Source: Cryobacterium sp. Y82
GTDB taxonomy: Bacteria; Actinomycetota; Actinomycetes; Actinomycetales; Microbacteriaceae
DNA: 64,000 bases
Assembly (NCBI RefSeq): GCF_002929495.1
Contig: NZ_PJJJ01000031.1
Coordinates: forward strand, 124,001 to 188,000
Direction of reading: 5' to 3'
Shown: positions 15,476 through 25,821 of the stretch, in pieces
Numbering within the stretch: position 1 is the stretch's first letter
How the letters are laid out: the number at the start of each line of letters is the position of its first letter
Notes under the pieces: generated by a model
Databases searched by the model: none
The model's input: only the letters and a program-made list of their open reading frames with translations
Told to the model about the DNA's origin: nothing
Position numbers and translations under genes: made by a program

Positions 15476-16950
15476 CCATCCAACGTGACCGCGCTATCGG
15501 CCTGCTCTGCTAGCAGGGCTCGGGCAGCGAGCCCGATCACGGCACTGTAGGTGGGGTAGGCGAACCGCACATTTGCCAGCGTGGCCACGTCGATCCCGGC
15601 GGCCATCGCCGTCGTCACGGACTGAATGACCTCGACGGCGTTCTCGCCGACCGCGTGGGCACCGAGAATGTGCTCGCGGCGGCGGTCGGCGATGAGTTTG
15701 AGGAATCCCCGCTGGCGATCGTCGATCACCGCCCGATCCAGCAACGAATACGGCACCACCGTTGCGACGCACAGCTCGTCGCGACGCCGCGCGTCGACCT
15801 CGGTCAGACCGACACCTGCGTAGTCCGGATCGGTGAACCCACCCGCAGGAAGCAAGTGGTGCGGGGTTCGTCGGTTGGCATCCAACACGGCGTTCTCGGC
15901 TGCGGCCTCTCCTTCGAATTGTGCGGCCTGCACAAGCATGTCTCGGCCATTGGCGTCGCCAACGGCAAAAATGTGCGCTACCGAACTTCGAAAATACGCA
16001 TCGACGGGAATAGACGAACGACTCGTGACCACGCCGGCTGTTTCGAGGCCGAGGTCGTCGATATCCGCTGGCCAGCCGGTTGCCATGATCACCGCGTCGA
16101 AGCTGTCCGCACTCTCGAGCCCGTTCTCTCGCCAGGTCAGGGTGATCGAGCCGTCAGCGGCGCGTTGAAGGCCGTCAATACCGTCGATGCCCAGGCGGAG
16201 TATGACACCTTGCTCGACGAACGCCTGGCCGACGGCGTGCGAGACGGACTCATCAGACGTGGCGAGCACGCGGTCGGCAACATCGAGCAGGGTCACAGCC
16301 GAGCCGAAGGAACGAAACACAGTGACCAATTGGGCACCGGTGTTTCCCCCACCGATCACGGCCAGGCGCATGGGAACACTTGGAAGGTCGAGCACGTGCT
16401 CCGGTACCGTCGCGAGCTCGGCTCCTGCAACCGGCAGCCGCCGGGAATGACCGCCGACGCACACCAGTACGGCACCGGCGGTGACCCGACGCCCAGATTC
16501 CAGCCTGAGCGTGGAGGCATCCAGAAAGGAGGCGCGCCCCTCAAGAATGAGTTTTACACCGGCGTCAGCGAATCGCGTCGCCTCATTTTTCATCACACGC
16601 ACTCGGTCAACGGTTTGCCGGACACGGGCGACGATGGTGGGCCAATCCAGGGGGCCCTCAGACACGGAAATGCCATAGGCGTCGGCGGTTCGGATCTCCC
16701 GCATGAGCCGAGCCGTTTTGGCGAGCACCCGGGTGGGCACGCATCCGGTATTCACGCACGTGCCGCCGAGGCGGTCAGCTTCGCAGACGGCGACGGATGC
16801 GCCCAGTTCCGCCGCGCGCAGGGCTGCAGCGGTTCCAGCCGGGCCGGCACCGATCACGACCACATCAAAATGATCGGGGACGAGCTGGTTCGAATCAGCA
16901 TCCTGTTGTTCGAACGGCATCGTGTGTTCGGGGGTTGGGGCTGCGGTCAT
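15457..16950 (-). CDS. FAD-dependent pyridine nucleotide-disulfide oxidoreductase
   Basis: 497 residues. The FAD-binding motif VVVIGAGPAGTAAALRAAEL is at about residues 31-50, the redox disulfide in GGTCVNTGCVPTR at about 62-74, and an NAD(P) motif LAVIGGGNTGAQLV in the middle. It belongs with dihydrolipoamide dehydrogenase/mercuric reductase-like enzymes. The usual C-terminal His-x-x-x-x-Glu pair is replaced by FAYPTYSAVIG, and no cysteine pair follows. It is therefore unlikely to be a true lipoamide or mercuric reductase; the substrate is unknown. GGGAG precedes ATG 16950. Confidence 0.85.
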   Translation of the reverse strand: MTAAPTPEHTMPFEQQDADSNQLVPDHFDVVVIGAGPAGTAAALRAAELGASVAVCEADRLGGTCVNTGCVPTRVLAKTARLMREIRTADAYGISVSEGPLDWPTIVARVRQTVDRVRVMKNEATRFADAGVKLILEGRASFLDASTLRLESGRRVTAGAVLVCVGGHSRRLPVAGAELATVPEHVLDLPSVPMRLAVIGGGNTGAQLVTVFRSFGSAVTLLDVADRVLATSDESVSHAVGQAFVEQGVILRLGIDGIDGLQRAADGSITLTWRENGLESADSFDAVIMATGWPADIDDLGLETAGVVTSRSSIPVDAYFRSSVAHIFAVGDANGRDMLVQAAQFEGEAAAENAVLDANRRTPHHLLPAGGFTDPDYAGVGLTEVDARRRDELCVATVVPYSLLDRAVIDDRQRGFLKLIADRRREHILGAHAVGENAVEVIQSVTTAMAAGIDVATLANVRFAYPTYSAVIGLAARALLAEQADSAVTLDGQTSIA

Positions 16951-17213
16951 CTCGGTCTCCCACCGTCGTAATCGACGAAATACTTACAGTGTCGGCTGGG
17001 AATCAACCTGCGCCCGAGTAGCCGAACCGCCCCTGTTGGTGGGGCGCTCTCTTCTCTGCTAATCCCGAGCCTCCACAGGTAGTCTGGTCGCAACCCGGTG
17101 GGGCATCTGTTACCGCGTTCGGTTCGCCCCTGGGTCCAAAACCCTGTGCCACCGCCGCGCGCGGACGCGCCACCGACTATCAAGTTGGCTTCACGACATG
17201 CGACGGAAGACAC

Positions 17214-18035
17214 ATGGACCTCAGCACCCTGACCCAGATCACCGCAGCACGGCAGCGCAGCGACCTCATCGCGCTCGGGCCCACCGTCGTGCCGCTGGCC
17301 GGCGGATCCGAGCTGTTCGCCGACCCGCGCGCTCATCTCACCGGTCTCGTCGACCTGCAGACCTTCGGCTGGGCGGCCCTCACGGTGACCGACGACGGCC
17401 TCGTCATCGGTGCGACCTGCACGCTGGCCGAGCTCTCCCGGCTGCCGATGCGAGCGGGCTGGACGGCGCATCCGCTGTTCTATCAGTGCTGCACGGCCCT
17501 GTTCGGCTCCTTCAAGGTGTGGAACGTCGCGACGGTCGGCGGCAACCTGGCCACCTCGCTGCCGGCCGGCCCCATGATCACCCTCGCGGTCGCCCTCGAC
17601 GCCGAAGTGCTGGTCTGGCGGGCGAACGGTAGCGACGACATCGTGCCGGCCCGATCGTTCGTGACCGGCAACATGACCAATGTGCTCGCCGACGGCGATG
17701 TGTTGCGCTCCATTCACGTGCCGCTCGCCTCGCTGCACGCGCAGACGGCATATCGCAAGATTGCCCTGTCGCCGCTCGGGCGCTCGGGCGCGGTGCTCGC
17801 CGGACGGCTCGACTTGCTCGGTGCTTTCGTACTCACGGTGACGGCGGCGACGCTGCACCCGGTGCAGCTGCGCTATGCGGCGCTACCCGCCGCCGACGTT
17901 CTCGCCCGCGATATCGCCACGATCGACTGCTGGTTCACGGACGCCCACGGCGCCGCCGACTGGCGACGCGCGATGGGTCTGCTGCTCGGCGAAGAGATTC
18001 GCGTCGAACTCGAACTGGCCGGAGGCCGCGCATGA
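17214..18035 (+). CDS. Molybdenum hydroxylase FAD-binding subunit (XdhB/CoxM type)
   Basis: 273 residues. The medium subunit of a xanthine dehydrogenase-family enzyme, carrying FAD and passing electrons to NAD or another acceptor. FAD-binding patterns are [15 protein letters not shown] (about residues 24-38) and [18 protein letters not shown] (about 104-121). The ribosome-binding site is GGAAG before ATG 17214. It overlaps the large subunit by four bases. The substrate cannot be told from sequence; purines or other N-heterocycles are the usual ones. Confidence 0.88.
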   Translation: MDLSTLTQITAARQRSDLIALGPTVVPLAGGSELFADPRAHLTGLVDLQTFGWAALTVTDDGLVIGATCTLAELSRLPMRAGWTAHPLFYQCCTALFGSFKVWNVATVGGNLATSLPAGPMITLAVALDAEVLVWRANGSDDIVPARSFVTGNMTNVLADGDVLRSIHVPLASLHAQTAYRKIALSPLGRSGAVLAGRLDLLGAFVLTVTAATLHPVQLRYAALPAADVLARDIATIDCWFTDAHGAADWRRAMGLLLGEEIRVELELAGGRA

Positions 18036-20902
18036 CGCTGGAACAGGCGAAAATCGAAGAGATCGGTGCCGTGACCTTCTCGGTCAATGGCACCCGGGTC
18101 GAGGCGACGCCGACTCCCGGCCAATGCCTGCGCACTCTGCTGCGCGAACACGAGCATTTCGAGGTGAAGAAGGGGTGCGACAGCGGCGACTGCGGTGCCT
18201 GCACCGTGCAGGTCGACGGCACGCCCGTGCACTCCTGCATCTACCCGGCTTACCGAGCCGCCGGAAAGCAGATCACGACGGCGGCCGGGCTGGGCCAGCC
18301 GGGCAACCTCGCGCCTGTGCAACAACGTTTCGTCGACTCCGCCGGCTTTCAGTGCGGCTTCTGCACCCCGGGCATGATCGTCACCGCCGCAGCCATCGAG
18401 GCGGATGCCGCGCCTTCCGTCGATGACCTGCCCCGTTTATTGACGGGAAATCTATGCCGATGCACCGGCTATCGCTCGATTTCCGATGCGATCGTCGGCG
18501 AGCACACCCCGCCGGAAGGGTTTTGCCACACCGCGCCGGGGCGCGAGCATGCCGCGGCATCGAGCCTCGGACCGGTACGGGCGACCGGGCGCACGAGGGG
18601 TGCGCGGGCCGCCGGTCTGGTCGGCACCTCCCCCGGCGCGATCGCCGGGGAGCGCGTGGTGAGCGGCCTGGAACCGTACACCCTCGACGTGGCCATCCCC
18701 GGTCTGCTGCACCTGGCGGTGCTGGGGAGTCCGCACGCCCACGCACGCATCCGCTCTCTGAATGTGGCGGAGGCTGCCGGGCTACCCGGTGTGCACCGTG
18801 TGCTCACCCAGGCCGACTCCCCCAGCACCCTGTTTTCGACCGCGCGGCATGAAAGCCGGTTCGACGACCCCGACGACACGCTGGTCTTCGACCAGACCCT
18901 GCGATTTCGCGGGCAACGCGTCGCGGCAGTCGTGGCCGATTCGGTGGCGATCGCCGAGGCTGCCTGTCGGCTGATCGAGGTCGAGTACGACCTGCTGGAG
19001 GGCGTCTTCGACCCGCGACTGGCCCTTACCCCCGGCGCGGTGCTCGTGCACGGCGACAAGGACCCGATCGTCTCCCGCCTGGCAGATCCGGGGCGCAACC
19101 TGGTCGCCGAGCTGCACGGCGAATTCGGCTCCGTCGAGGCCGGTCTCGCCGAGGCCACTACCGTCGTCTCGGGCAGCTGGCAGACCCAGCGCATCGCCCA
19201 CACTCACCTCGAAACCCACGCCACGATCGGCTGGCTCGACCAAGAACGGCTGGTCTTGCGCACGAGCTCGCAGGTTCCGTTTTTGGTGCAGAAGGAGATC
19301 TGCCGCCTGTTCGACCTCGACCCGGCCGGGGTGCGCGTCTTTACCGCGCGAGTGGGCGGCGGCTTCGGCGGCAAGCAGGAGCTCCTCACGGAAGACCTCG
19401 TCACTCTCGCCGTGCTTGAAACCGGGCGTCCGGTGCAGTACGAATTCACCCGCACCGACGAGTTCACGATCGCCCCGGTGCGGCATCCGATGACCATCGA
19501 CGTCACGCTCGGAGCGCAGGTCGACGGCCGCCTCACCGCATTAAAACTGGACGTTCTTGCCGACACCGGTGCCTACGGCAACCATGCACCCGGCGTGATG
19601 TTCCACGGCACGAGTGAATCCGTCGCGCTCTACAACGTGCCCAACAAAAGAGTGGATGCCCAGAGCGTCTACACGAATAATCCCCCGTCGGGCGCCTTCC
19701 GCGGCTACGGCCTCGGCCAGATCATTTTCGCAATCGAGGGCGCCCTCGACGAACTGGCCCGCGAGCTTGACCTGGACCCGTTCGAGCTGCGCCGACGCAA
19801 CTCGGTGCAGCCGGGTGACCCGCTCGTGGTCACGCACGAGGAAGGCCCCGACCTCGTCTTCGGCAGCTACGGCCTCGACCAGTGCCTCGACCTCGCCGAA
19901 ACCGCCCTGAAACGCGGTAATCGGGTTGTCCCACCGGCCGGGCCCCAGTGGCGGATCGGCACCGGCATGGCGTCGTCGATGATCGCCACCACACCGCCGC
20001 GCGGGCACCGCTCGCAGGCATCCGTTCAACTGATGGCCGGCGGCCGCTATCTGGTGCGGGTTGGGACCACCGAGTTCGGTAACGGCACCACGACCGTGCA
20101 CGCCCAGATCGCGGCGACGGCGCTGCACACGACCGTGGACCGCATCGATCTGGTGCACTCCGATTCGGATGCCGCCGGCTACGACTCCGGCGCGTTCGGC
20201 TCGGCCGGTGTCGTTGTGGCCGGCAAGGCCGTGCTCGCCGCGGCGACCGCGCTGGCTGAAACTCTCGTCGAAGCCGCGGCGTCATGGAGCGGACGCAGCC
20301 TGACCAGAGGAACCGACGCTGGGACCTGGCAGCTCGAGCGTGACGGGCTACGCACCGTGGAGTCAGTGTCCGAACTCGTCTCGCTTGATACCCTCGTGCA
20401 CTGGGCCGCGGCCAAGGACGTCGACCTGACCGCCACGCGGCGCGAAGACGGCATGAAGCGGTCCCTCGCCTTCAACGTGCACGCGTTTCGGGTGGCCGTG
20501 AACACCGACACCGGCGAGGTGCGCATCCTGCAGTCGATCCAAGCCGCCGATGCCGGCTTCGTCATGAATCCCGAACAGTGCCGCGGGCAGATCGAGGGCG
20601 GGGTGGCGCAGGCCCTCGGCACCGCACTGTTCGAGGAAGTTGTGCTCGACGGCGCCGGCGCCGTGACGACCCGGGTGCTGCGTAATTACCACGTTCCCCA
20701 GCTCGTGGATCTGCCGGTCACCGAGGTCTATTTTGCGCAGACTCACGACGTGATCGGGCCCTACGGTGCCAAGTCAATGAGCGAATCGACCTACAACCCG
20801 GTCGCGCCGGCGCTGGCCAATGCGGTGCGTGACGCGATCGGCATCCGTCCTACCGAGCTGCCCATGACCCGCGACCGCATCTGGCGCCTGCTGCACGGCT
20901 GA
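18032..20902 (+). CDS. Molybdenum hydroxylase, fused 2Fe-2S and molybdopterin subunit
   Basis: 956 residues. Residues 1-160 form the iron-sulfur subunit, with the plant-type 2Fe-2S ligands in [14 protein letters not shown] and the second cluster in CGFCTPGM and NLCRCTGY. From about 190 onward is the molybdopterin subunit, including [17 protein letters not shown] and [11 protein letters not shown]. The catalytic glutamate is kept in [20 protein letters not shown], where most family members have GVGEP. Usually these two subunits are separate genes. With the preceding FAD subunit it gives a two-polypeptide enzyme. Confidence 0.9.
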   Translation: MTLEQAKIEEIGAVTFSVNGTRVEATPTPGQCLRTLLREHEHFEVKKGCDSGDCGACTVQVDGTPVHSCIYPAYRAAGKQITTAAGLGQPGNLAPVQQRFVDSAGFQCGFCTPGMIVTAAAIEADAAPSVDDLPRLLTGNLCRCTGYRSISDAIVGEHTPPEGFCHTAPGREHAAASSLGPVRATGRTRGARAAGLVGTSPGAIAGERVVSGLEPYTLDVAIPGLLHLAVLGSPHAHARIRSLNVAEAAGLPGVHRVLTQADSPSTLFSTARHESRFDDPDDTLVFDQTLRFRGQRVAAVVADSVAIAEAACRLIEVEYDLLEGVFDPRLALTPGAVLVHGDKDPIVSRLADPGRNLVAELHGEFGSVEAGLAEATTVVSGSWQTQRIAHTHLETHATIGWLDQERLVLRTSSQVPFLVQKEICRLFDLDPAGVRVFTARVGGGFGGKQELLTEDLVTLAVLETGRPVQYEFTRTDEFTIAPVRHPMTIDVTLGAQVDGRLTALKLDVLADTGAYGNHAPGVMFHGTSESVALYNVPNKRVDAQSVYTNNPPSGAFRGYGLGQIIFAIEGALDELARELDLDPFELRRRNSVQPGDPLVVTHEEGPDLVFGSYGLDQCLDLAETALKRGNRVVPPAGPQWRIGTGMASSMIATTPPRGHRSQASVQLMAGGRYLVRVGTTEFGNGTTTVHAQIAATALHTTVDRIDLVHSDSDAAGYDSGAFGSAGVVVAGKAVLAAATALAETLVEAAASWSGRSLTRGTDAGTWQLERDGLRTVESVSELVSLDTLVHWAAAKDVDLTATRREDGMKRSLAFNVHAFRVAVNTDTGEVRILQSIQAADAGFVMNPEQCRGQIEGGVAQALGTALFEEVVLDGAGAVTTRVLRNYHVPQLVDLPVTEVYFAQTHDVIGPYGAKSMSESTYNPVAPALANAVRDAIGIRPTELPMTRDRIWRLLHG

Positions 20903-21266
20903 GCGGATGCTGCTGTCGCGCGACGCGGGAGTTCGAGTCTGGCCAGAACTCCAGCGCCACGCGTCGCGCGGGAGTTGCGCCAGAGCGCGGGAGTTGCGCC
21001 TCCCGCGCAGCGGCGCAGCTCCCGCGCACTGTGAAAGGCAGCTAGCGGTCGGCTGCCGCGATAGGTGGAGTACGCGCACGGAGTGGCCGGTCGAGCATCC
21101 GCTCGCCGACCCGTGAGTTTGGGGTCGATCGAGACGCCGCGCCGTGAGTTTGGGACCGAAAAAGCCGCGATCGGGGCTCAGGCTCACGGCTCGGCGCTCG
21201 ACACTCACGGCTCGGTGAGCGAACGCACGCGAACCTGGCACCAGGTCACGGCTCGAGAACCCTACG
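20903..21266. repeat. 364-base intergenic region made of two repeat families
   Basis: No gene is visible. 20967-21029 holds a copy of a palindromic element built from GCGGGAGTTGCGCC (repeated directly) facing GCAGCGGCGCAGCTCCCGC; related copies lie near 50208 and 58389. 21111-21215 has CCGTGAGTTTGGG twice (21111, 21142) followed by CTCACGGCTCGG twice (21183, 21204), so the two pairs are partly inverted to each other. The first element may terminate the upstream operon. Confidence 0.6.
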
Positions 21267-21983
21267 ATGGCAGACATGCAGAAACCAGCTCCGGATCCCC
21301 AGCCCGCGAGCATCCCGCTGCCCGCCAGCACCGCCCGAGTAGGCGGGCTCGTGCTCGCCGCCGGCGCTGGTTCCCGCTACGGCATGCCCAAGGCGCTCGT
21401 GCACGATGCCGCTGGCCGGTCCTGGCTGCAGAACGCCGTCGACGTGCTCGTAGCAGCAGGCTGTTCCCCGGTCATCGTCGTGCTCGGTGCGAGCGGGGCG
21501 CACGCCGCGGCACTGCTCAACGCTGGCGATAATGATCCGGCCTCGACCAACGGGGCGTCAGCCCCGAGCCCGGCGGCCCACAGCGCTCGCCAACACAGCG
21601 CGGCCCGGCCGACCGCATCCGTTTTGGTCGTGCACGCCACCGACTGGGCCGAAGGGCTTTCGGCCTCCCTTCGCGCCGGCCTGCGCTGCGCCCTCGAACA
21701 GCCCGACCTCGTTGCTGTCGCGGTCATTCCCGTGGACGTGCCCGATCTGAACACCGCCACCGTGGCCCGCTTGATGGGTTTGAGCGACGCCGGCACACTG
21801 CGTCAGGCCCGTTTTGCCGGCCGACCGGGGCATCCCGTGGTGATCGGTCGGGCACACTGGGTGCCCCTTCTCGACACTCTCGCCGGCGATACCGGCGCGC
21901 GACCGTATCTGCGCGAGCACGACGTCGAAGCGGTTGAGTGCGGCGACCTCGGCACCGGGGCCGACGTCGACCGGCCCGACTAG
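21267..21983 (+). CDS. mocA: MocA-like molybdenum cofactor cytidylyltransferase
   Basis: 238 residues. Nucleotidyltransferase that attaches CMP to molybdopterin for molybdenum hydroxylases. The N-terminal nucleotide-binding motif GGLVLAAGAGSRYGMPKALV (about residues 27-46) and the metal-binding region VAVIPVDVPDLNTATV are present. There is an Ala/Ser-rich insert of about 40 residues (about 90-125) that is not typical. Its position after the hydroxylase operon fits a cofactor-supply role. MobA-type guanylyltransferase is the alternative, but the context favours CMP transfer. Confidence 0.82.
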   Translation: MADMQKPAPDPQPASIPLPASTARVGGLVLAAGAGSRYGMPKALVHDAAGRSWLQNAVDVLVAAGCSPVIVVLGASGAHAAALLNAGDNDPASTNGASAPSPAAHSARQHSAARPTASVLVVHATDWAEGLSASLRAGLRCALEQPDLVAVAVIPVDVPDLNTATVARLMGLSDAGTLRQARFAGRPGHPVVIGRAHWVPLLDTLAGDTGARPYLREHDVEAVECGDLGTGADVDRPD

Positions 21984-22017
21984 CCGGTTTCGACCCAGCA
22001 GTCCGGCCCGCCGAACC

Positions 22018-22083
22018 ACCGGGCCCATCTTCGGGCCGTGGGCCCATGATCTATCGTGGGCCCACTTTCCGGGCCTGGGCCCG
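22018..22083. terminator. GGGCCC-rich inverted repeats between convergent genes
   Basis: Tightly packed dyads: CGGGCCCATCTTCGGGCC near 22020, GTGGGCCCA/TGGGCCCAC arms at 22038-22046 and 22057-22065, and CGGGCCTGGGCCCG near 22070. Because GGGCCC is self-complementary, alternative foldings are possible. The location between mocA (plus) and a glycosyltransferase (minus) suggests a two-way terminator. Confidence 0.55.
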
Positions 22084-22165
22084 AAAAGCAGTGGAACTCC
22101 CCGAACTTCTTGGCCCCGCGAAGTTACAAGACCGCCCGGCGCGACGAAGCTGTGATCCCTCTGAG

Positions 22166-23491
22166 CTACCCCCGAACCGACACCCGGCTCAGCGCCGCGT
22201 AGGCCCGCTCGGCCCCGGATTGCCGGGTCAGCGACAGCGCGAGGGCGTCGAGACGGACGCGCGCGTCGCCACTCGTGTCGGCGCTGAGGCGCAGCATCCG
22301 CTCGCAGGCAGCCCGCAGGTCGAGAACCGTGGCGGTATTGGGCGGCAGGGATTCGCCGAAGCCCGCCGTATCGAGGGCGGCCGCACCGGCGAACTGGTCA
22401 GTGGAGAACGGCAGCACGACGAGCGGAACTCCGGCCGTCATCGCCTCGGTCACCGAATTGTTGCCGCCGTGTGTCACTGCGAGGGCAGCTTCCTGCAGCA
22501 GGCGCACCTGCGGCAAAAACCCGCGCACCAGCCAGGAGTCCGGAATGGGGCCCAACTCGGTGGGGTCGGTCACCCCGGTGGCGATGGCTACCCGAACCGG
22601 CAGGGCGCCGAGGGCTGCGGCGACGCGCGCGAGCACATCACCGCGCACTGAGAGAAAACTTCCGAAGCTCACGTAGACGACGGGCCGAGAATCGGCCGCC
22701 AGCCAGGCCTCGACCTCGAGGTCGACGGCCTCGGAGCGTACCGCGGACCCGAGAAACACGTGGGGCGGCAGCTGGCTCGTTCGCCCCGGCGCGTGCAGTT
22801 CGGCCGGATAGTTGAGCAACAGCACGTCGCCCGATTCCTGGAAGGCGTCCAGGCTCGGCTCGGCGTGAGGGTCGAGCTCGCACAGGGCGTCATTCCACTG
22901 GGCCGTAAACGAGTCGCGCACGGCCACGCACTGCCGTTTTAGCAGGGCCAGTTCCGAGGCGGCAGGCGAGAACACCGCGGGCCAGGTCGGCGGGTGACCG
23001 TAGACCTCCACGCCAACCGGCAGTGCCGACGGATGCCCGAGCACGACGTCCGCGTGCGCCACACCGGCACTCAGCAAGCCCAGTCTCGCGCTGAAGGCGA
23101 GGTGGTCGACGATGACCTGATCTGGCCGCACCCGCTCGACGATGCGCTGCACCTCGCGGGCAATTACGACCGGGTTGTAGAGCAGGTCGCTGCTGCGCGC
23201 CCCGGCCTGAAAGCGCAGCGTCTCGACCATGCCGCGGCGGGTCGCATCGAAAAATCCTCGCAGAGCGTCATCTTCGCCGGTGGGCTGCTGCTCGACCCGG
23301 ATCGTGCCGGGGTTGGAGCCGCGGCCCAGCTGCAGGTTCTCTCGTTCAAACCCGAACGAGGCGACGATGTCAGCCGTGGCCGGCCCGCTCGCCACCACGA
23401 CGCGTTCGCCAGCCTGCGCCCAGGCTACGCCGAGCGTTGCGAGCGGGTACAGGTGCGAGGCGTAGTCCGGGCTGATGATCAGCAGGGTCAC
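22166..23491 (-). CDS. UDP-glycosyltransferase-like protein (GT1 type)
   Basis: 441 residues, GT-B fold. The C-terminal donor-site signature THGGNNSVTEAMTAGVPLVV and LPFSTDQFAGAAAL (about residues 350-385) is that of macrolide/sterol-type glycosyltransferases. The N-terminus MTLLIISPDYASHLYPLATL resembles the acceptor-side start of the same family. The acceptor is unknown; a lipid, carotenoid or secondary metabolite is possible. The start overlaps the stop of the upstream GT4 gene by four bases, forming one operon. Confidence 0.85.
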   Translation of the reverse strand: MTLLIISPDYASHLYPLATLGVAWAQAGERVVVASGPATADIVASFGFERENLQLGRGSNPGTIRVEQQPTGEDDALRGFFDATRRGMVETLRFQAGARSSDLLYNPVVIAREVQRIVERVRPDQVIVDHLAFSARLGLLSAGVAHADVVLGHPSALPVGVEVYGHPPTWPAVFSPAASELALLKRQCVAVRDSFTAQWNDALCELDPHAEPSLDAFQESGDVLLLNYPAELHAPGRTSQLPPHVFLGSAVRSEAVDLEVEAWLAADSRPVVYVSFGSFLSVRGDVLARVAAALGALPVRVAIATGVTDPTELGPIPDSWLVRGFLPQVRLLQEAALAVTHGGNNSVTEAMTAGVPLVVLPFSTDQFAGAAALDTAGFGESLPPNTATVLDLRAACERMLRLSADTSGDARVRLDALALSLTRQSGAERAYAALSRVSVRG

Positions 23492-25821
23492 GACACGCTC
23501 AGTTCCCAGGCCACCGGCTCGGTCGCCACTGCGACGTCGTGGTAAACCGCGCTGAGTGCCGACGCCATCGCCTCGATCGTGAAATTGTTCGCCACCATGC
23601 TGCGGGCTCGGGCCGCATTGGCGCCGCCCTGCGCTCCGGCAGCAAGGTCCACGGCCTCAGCAATGGAGCGAGCGAGAGCGGCCCCGTCACCGGTATCGAC
23701 GAGAATGCCGGTCACTCCGTGCTCGACGTAAGTGGCCGGTCCACCGCCATTTGGCGCAACCACCGTGAGTCCGGTGGCCATTGCCTCGAGTAGGGCAATT
23801 CCAAACTCCTCTTTCATACTCGCGCAGACGTACACCCCGAACGGTGCTGCCAGGCCGGGCCGGCCGTAGCGGGTGGCGGCCAGCCACCGCGCCACGGTGT
23901 CGTTGGGGCGATGCCCGGCCAGCAGCAGGCCGTGGGAGGCAGCGTCGTCAAGACCAGCATCAGGCAGGGAGCGAGCCATGCGCGCCAGCTCGGCGACCTC
24001 ATCAAACGACGGATGCTCCAGGTCGCCGCCCACAATAAGCAGGTTGCAGCGTTGTTGCAGGGTCGCGTTCCCCTTCCAGGCTTCGACCAGAGCGGCCATG
24101 CCCTTCACCCGGTGCAGCCGACCGACGCTGATCAGCAACGGCAGTCCGCGCCGGGGCTGAGGCAGGGTGCCGAGTAGGGCGTCGAGTTGGTGAAAGGCGA
24201 GCGCAGCGGGTTCGGCGGCGGCGCGATCGTGGGCGTCCTTCGAAACCAGCAGACTTCCGCCGGTCAGTCCGAGCGAGCCGAGCGCATCCGTTCGGGAGCG
24301 GTCGATTACCGCAAGATCAATCCCCTCGGGAATGACCGAGTGCCGTTCCGGGTGAGCGTCAATGTCGATTCCAGTGAGACGTTGCATATCTTGCTGCAGT
24401 CGCGGACGCGGAAACAGCACGGTGTGAGCGGCATCCGCGGCGAGCCGCTGCACGAGGCGGGCGCGAAACCAGAAGTGCTCGACCGCATCGATGGTGCCGA
24501 AGTTGGCCCGGGTGAGCGCGCCATTCGCTTCGAGGGAGTCGATCACGCCGTGCGGGTCTGGCGCGACGGTGAAGACGACGGGAATGTCCAGGTCCCGCGC
24601 CACTGTTGCCGCGGCGAGGCTGCCGACGTCGGCCATGCGCAGGTGAATCGCATCGACCACACCGGCCGAGCGTAGGATGCGCCGAATGCCGCGTTGCGCG
24701 GCAACCCGCCGAGGCCACGCATCGATCGATGGGACTGCGTCGCCGACGAACGGAATCACCGCGAATGAGTGCCCACGCCGCGGCCTCCCGACATCGGCCA
24801 GGCCGCTGAGCGCCGACTCGTGCGTGCCGCGCGACATGGTGATGACCCGTTCTACCGAGTCTTTTTCCATCGCGCGGCCAGCGCTGAAACGACTATCGAC
24901 AAACGGCGCACGCAGAGCGGATGCCGCGGCACTCAGGGTTTCGCCGCCCGGCTGGCCGGTTGCCCCGGCGACGAGGGCGTCTCCGAGCCGGACCAGCAGG
25001 GTTGCGATGCCGCCGTTGTCGCCGACACCCACCTGGGAGAGTTCACCGTCAATATCGGCGTGCAGGAACAGCTGGGCGATCGTCGTGCCCCGGTTCCATT
25101 TCGGACGCGGCGCGGCCGTCGCGGTGAGATCGAACAGTGCCAGCCGGGCTACGGCTGCGAGTTCGATCTCATCACCGGCAGCAGTGTTGTTATGCGCGAG
25201 AGCGCTGAGCAACCCGAGCACGACTTCATTTGGGGCACGGTCGCCGAGGCCGGCGATTGCGGCGGCACGAGCGCCCAGACTCTCGGCGCTGTCGGTGGCC
25301 ACCCGGCGCAGCAGACGTTCAGGAACGCGGCCGGGAATCAGGCCGATGGTCTCGATTAGGCGGGCACGGGCATCCGTTTCAGTGATGCCGAACAGCGAAC
25401 CCTCCAGGAGCAGGGCCACCTGGTCCGCGGCCGAAGAGCCCCACTGTTCCAGGGTGCGCTGGGCGAGCATGCCGGAGAAGCCGCCCTGCCGAACCAGGGT
25501 AGCCAGGCCGGCGATCGCGTCGTAGCGCGGCAGCCGGGTACCGAAGGCCCAGGCTGCATGCTCGCGCAGAAAGGCAGAGTCGTGGTTTAGGAGGGCCACC
25601 AACACCTCATCGGCAGAGTCGTCGAAGACCTGGGCGAGCGCGTGCACGGCGGCGATAGCGGTGAGCTGGTCGCTCAAATCGGTCGCAGCTTGGGCGAGCA
25701 GTCGCACAGCTCGGGCGCCCCCATCGCGGCTGGCTGCCACGGTGAGGTCGTCGGCGCGTCGGATTCCTTCGAGCAACGTTGCGGCGGATCGTTGGTGGTC
25801 CAGTGCGGTGTGGGTAGCCAT
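23488..25821 (-). CDS. GT4 glycosyltransferase with N-terminal HEAT-repeat domain
   Basis: 777 residues. About 20-270 is a series of helical HEAT-like repeats (for example AIAAVHALAQVFDDSADEVL and FLREHAAWAFGTRLPRYDAI). About 330-770 is a GT-B glycosyltransferase of the GT4 family, with VGRLHRVKGMAALVEAW and the EX7E donor motif EFGIALLEAMATGLTVVAPN near 670. HEAT repeats on a bacterial glycosyltransferase are unusual and may bind a partner protein. The start ATG 25821 has AAAGGAG. It is first in the operon with the GT1 gene. Confidence 0.85.
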   Translation of the reverse strand: MATHTALDHQRSAATLLEGIRRADDLTVAASRDGGARAVRLLAQAATDLSDQLTAIAAVHALAQVFDDSADEVLVALLNHDSAFLREHAAWAFGTRLPRYDAIAGLATLVRQGGFSGMLAQRTLEQWGSSAADQVALLLEGSLFGITETDARARLIETIGLIPGRVPERLLRRVATDSAESLGARAAAIAGLGDRAPNEVVLGLLSALAHNNTAAGDEIELAAVARLALFDLTATAAPRPKWNRGTTIAQLFLHADIDGELSQVGVGDNGGIATLLVRLGDALVAGATGQPGGETLSAAASALRAPFVDSRFSAGRAMEKDSVERVITMSRGTHESALSGLADVGRPRRGHSFAVIPFVGDAVPSIDAWPRRVAAQRGIRRILRSAGVVDAIHLRMADVGSLAAATVARDLDIPVVFTVAPDPHGVIDSLEANGALTRANFGTIDAVEHFWFRARLVQRLAADAAHTVLFPRPRLQQDMQRLTGIDIDAHPERHSVIPEGIDLAVIDRSRTDALGSLGLTGGSLLVSKDAHDRAAAEPAALAFHQLDALLGTLPQPRRGLPLLISVGRLHRVKGMAALVEAWKGNATLQQRCNLLIVGGDLEHPSFDEVAELARMARSLPDAGLDDAASHGLLLAGHRPNDTVARWLAATRYGRPGLAAPFGVYVCASMKEEFGIALLEAMATGLTVVAPNGGGPATYVEHGVTGILVDTGDGAALARSIAEAVDLAAGAQGGANAARARSMVANNFTIEAMASALSAVYHDVAVATEPVAWELSVS

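Noticed and set aside
16947-17858. Open frame of 303 codons on the minus strand across the FAD subunit
   Set aside because: Shadow of the plus-strand molybdenum hydroxylase gene; the protein is Arg/Gly-rich without any family pattern.
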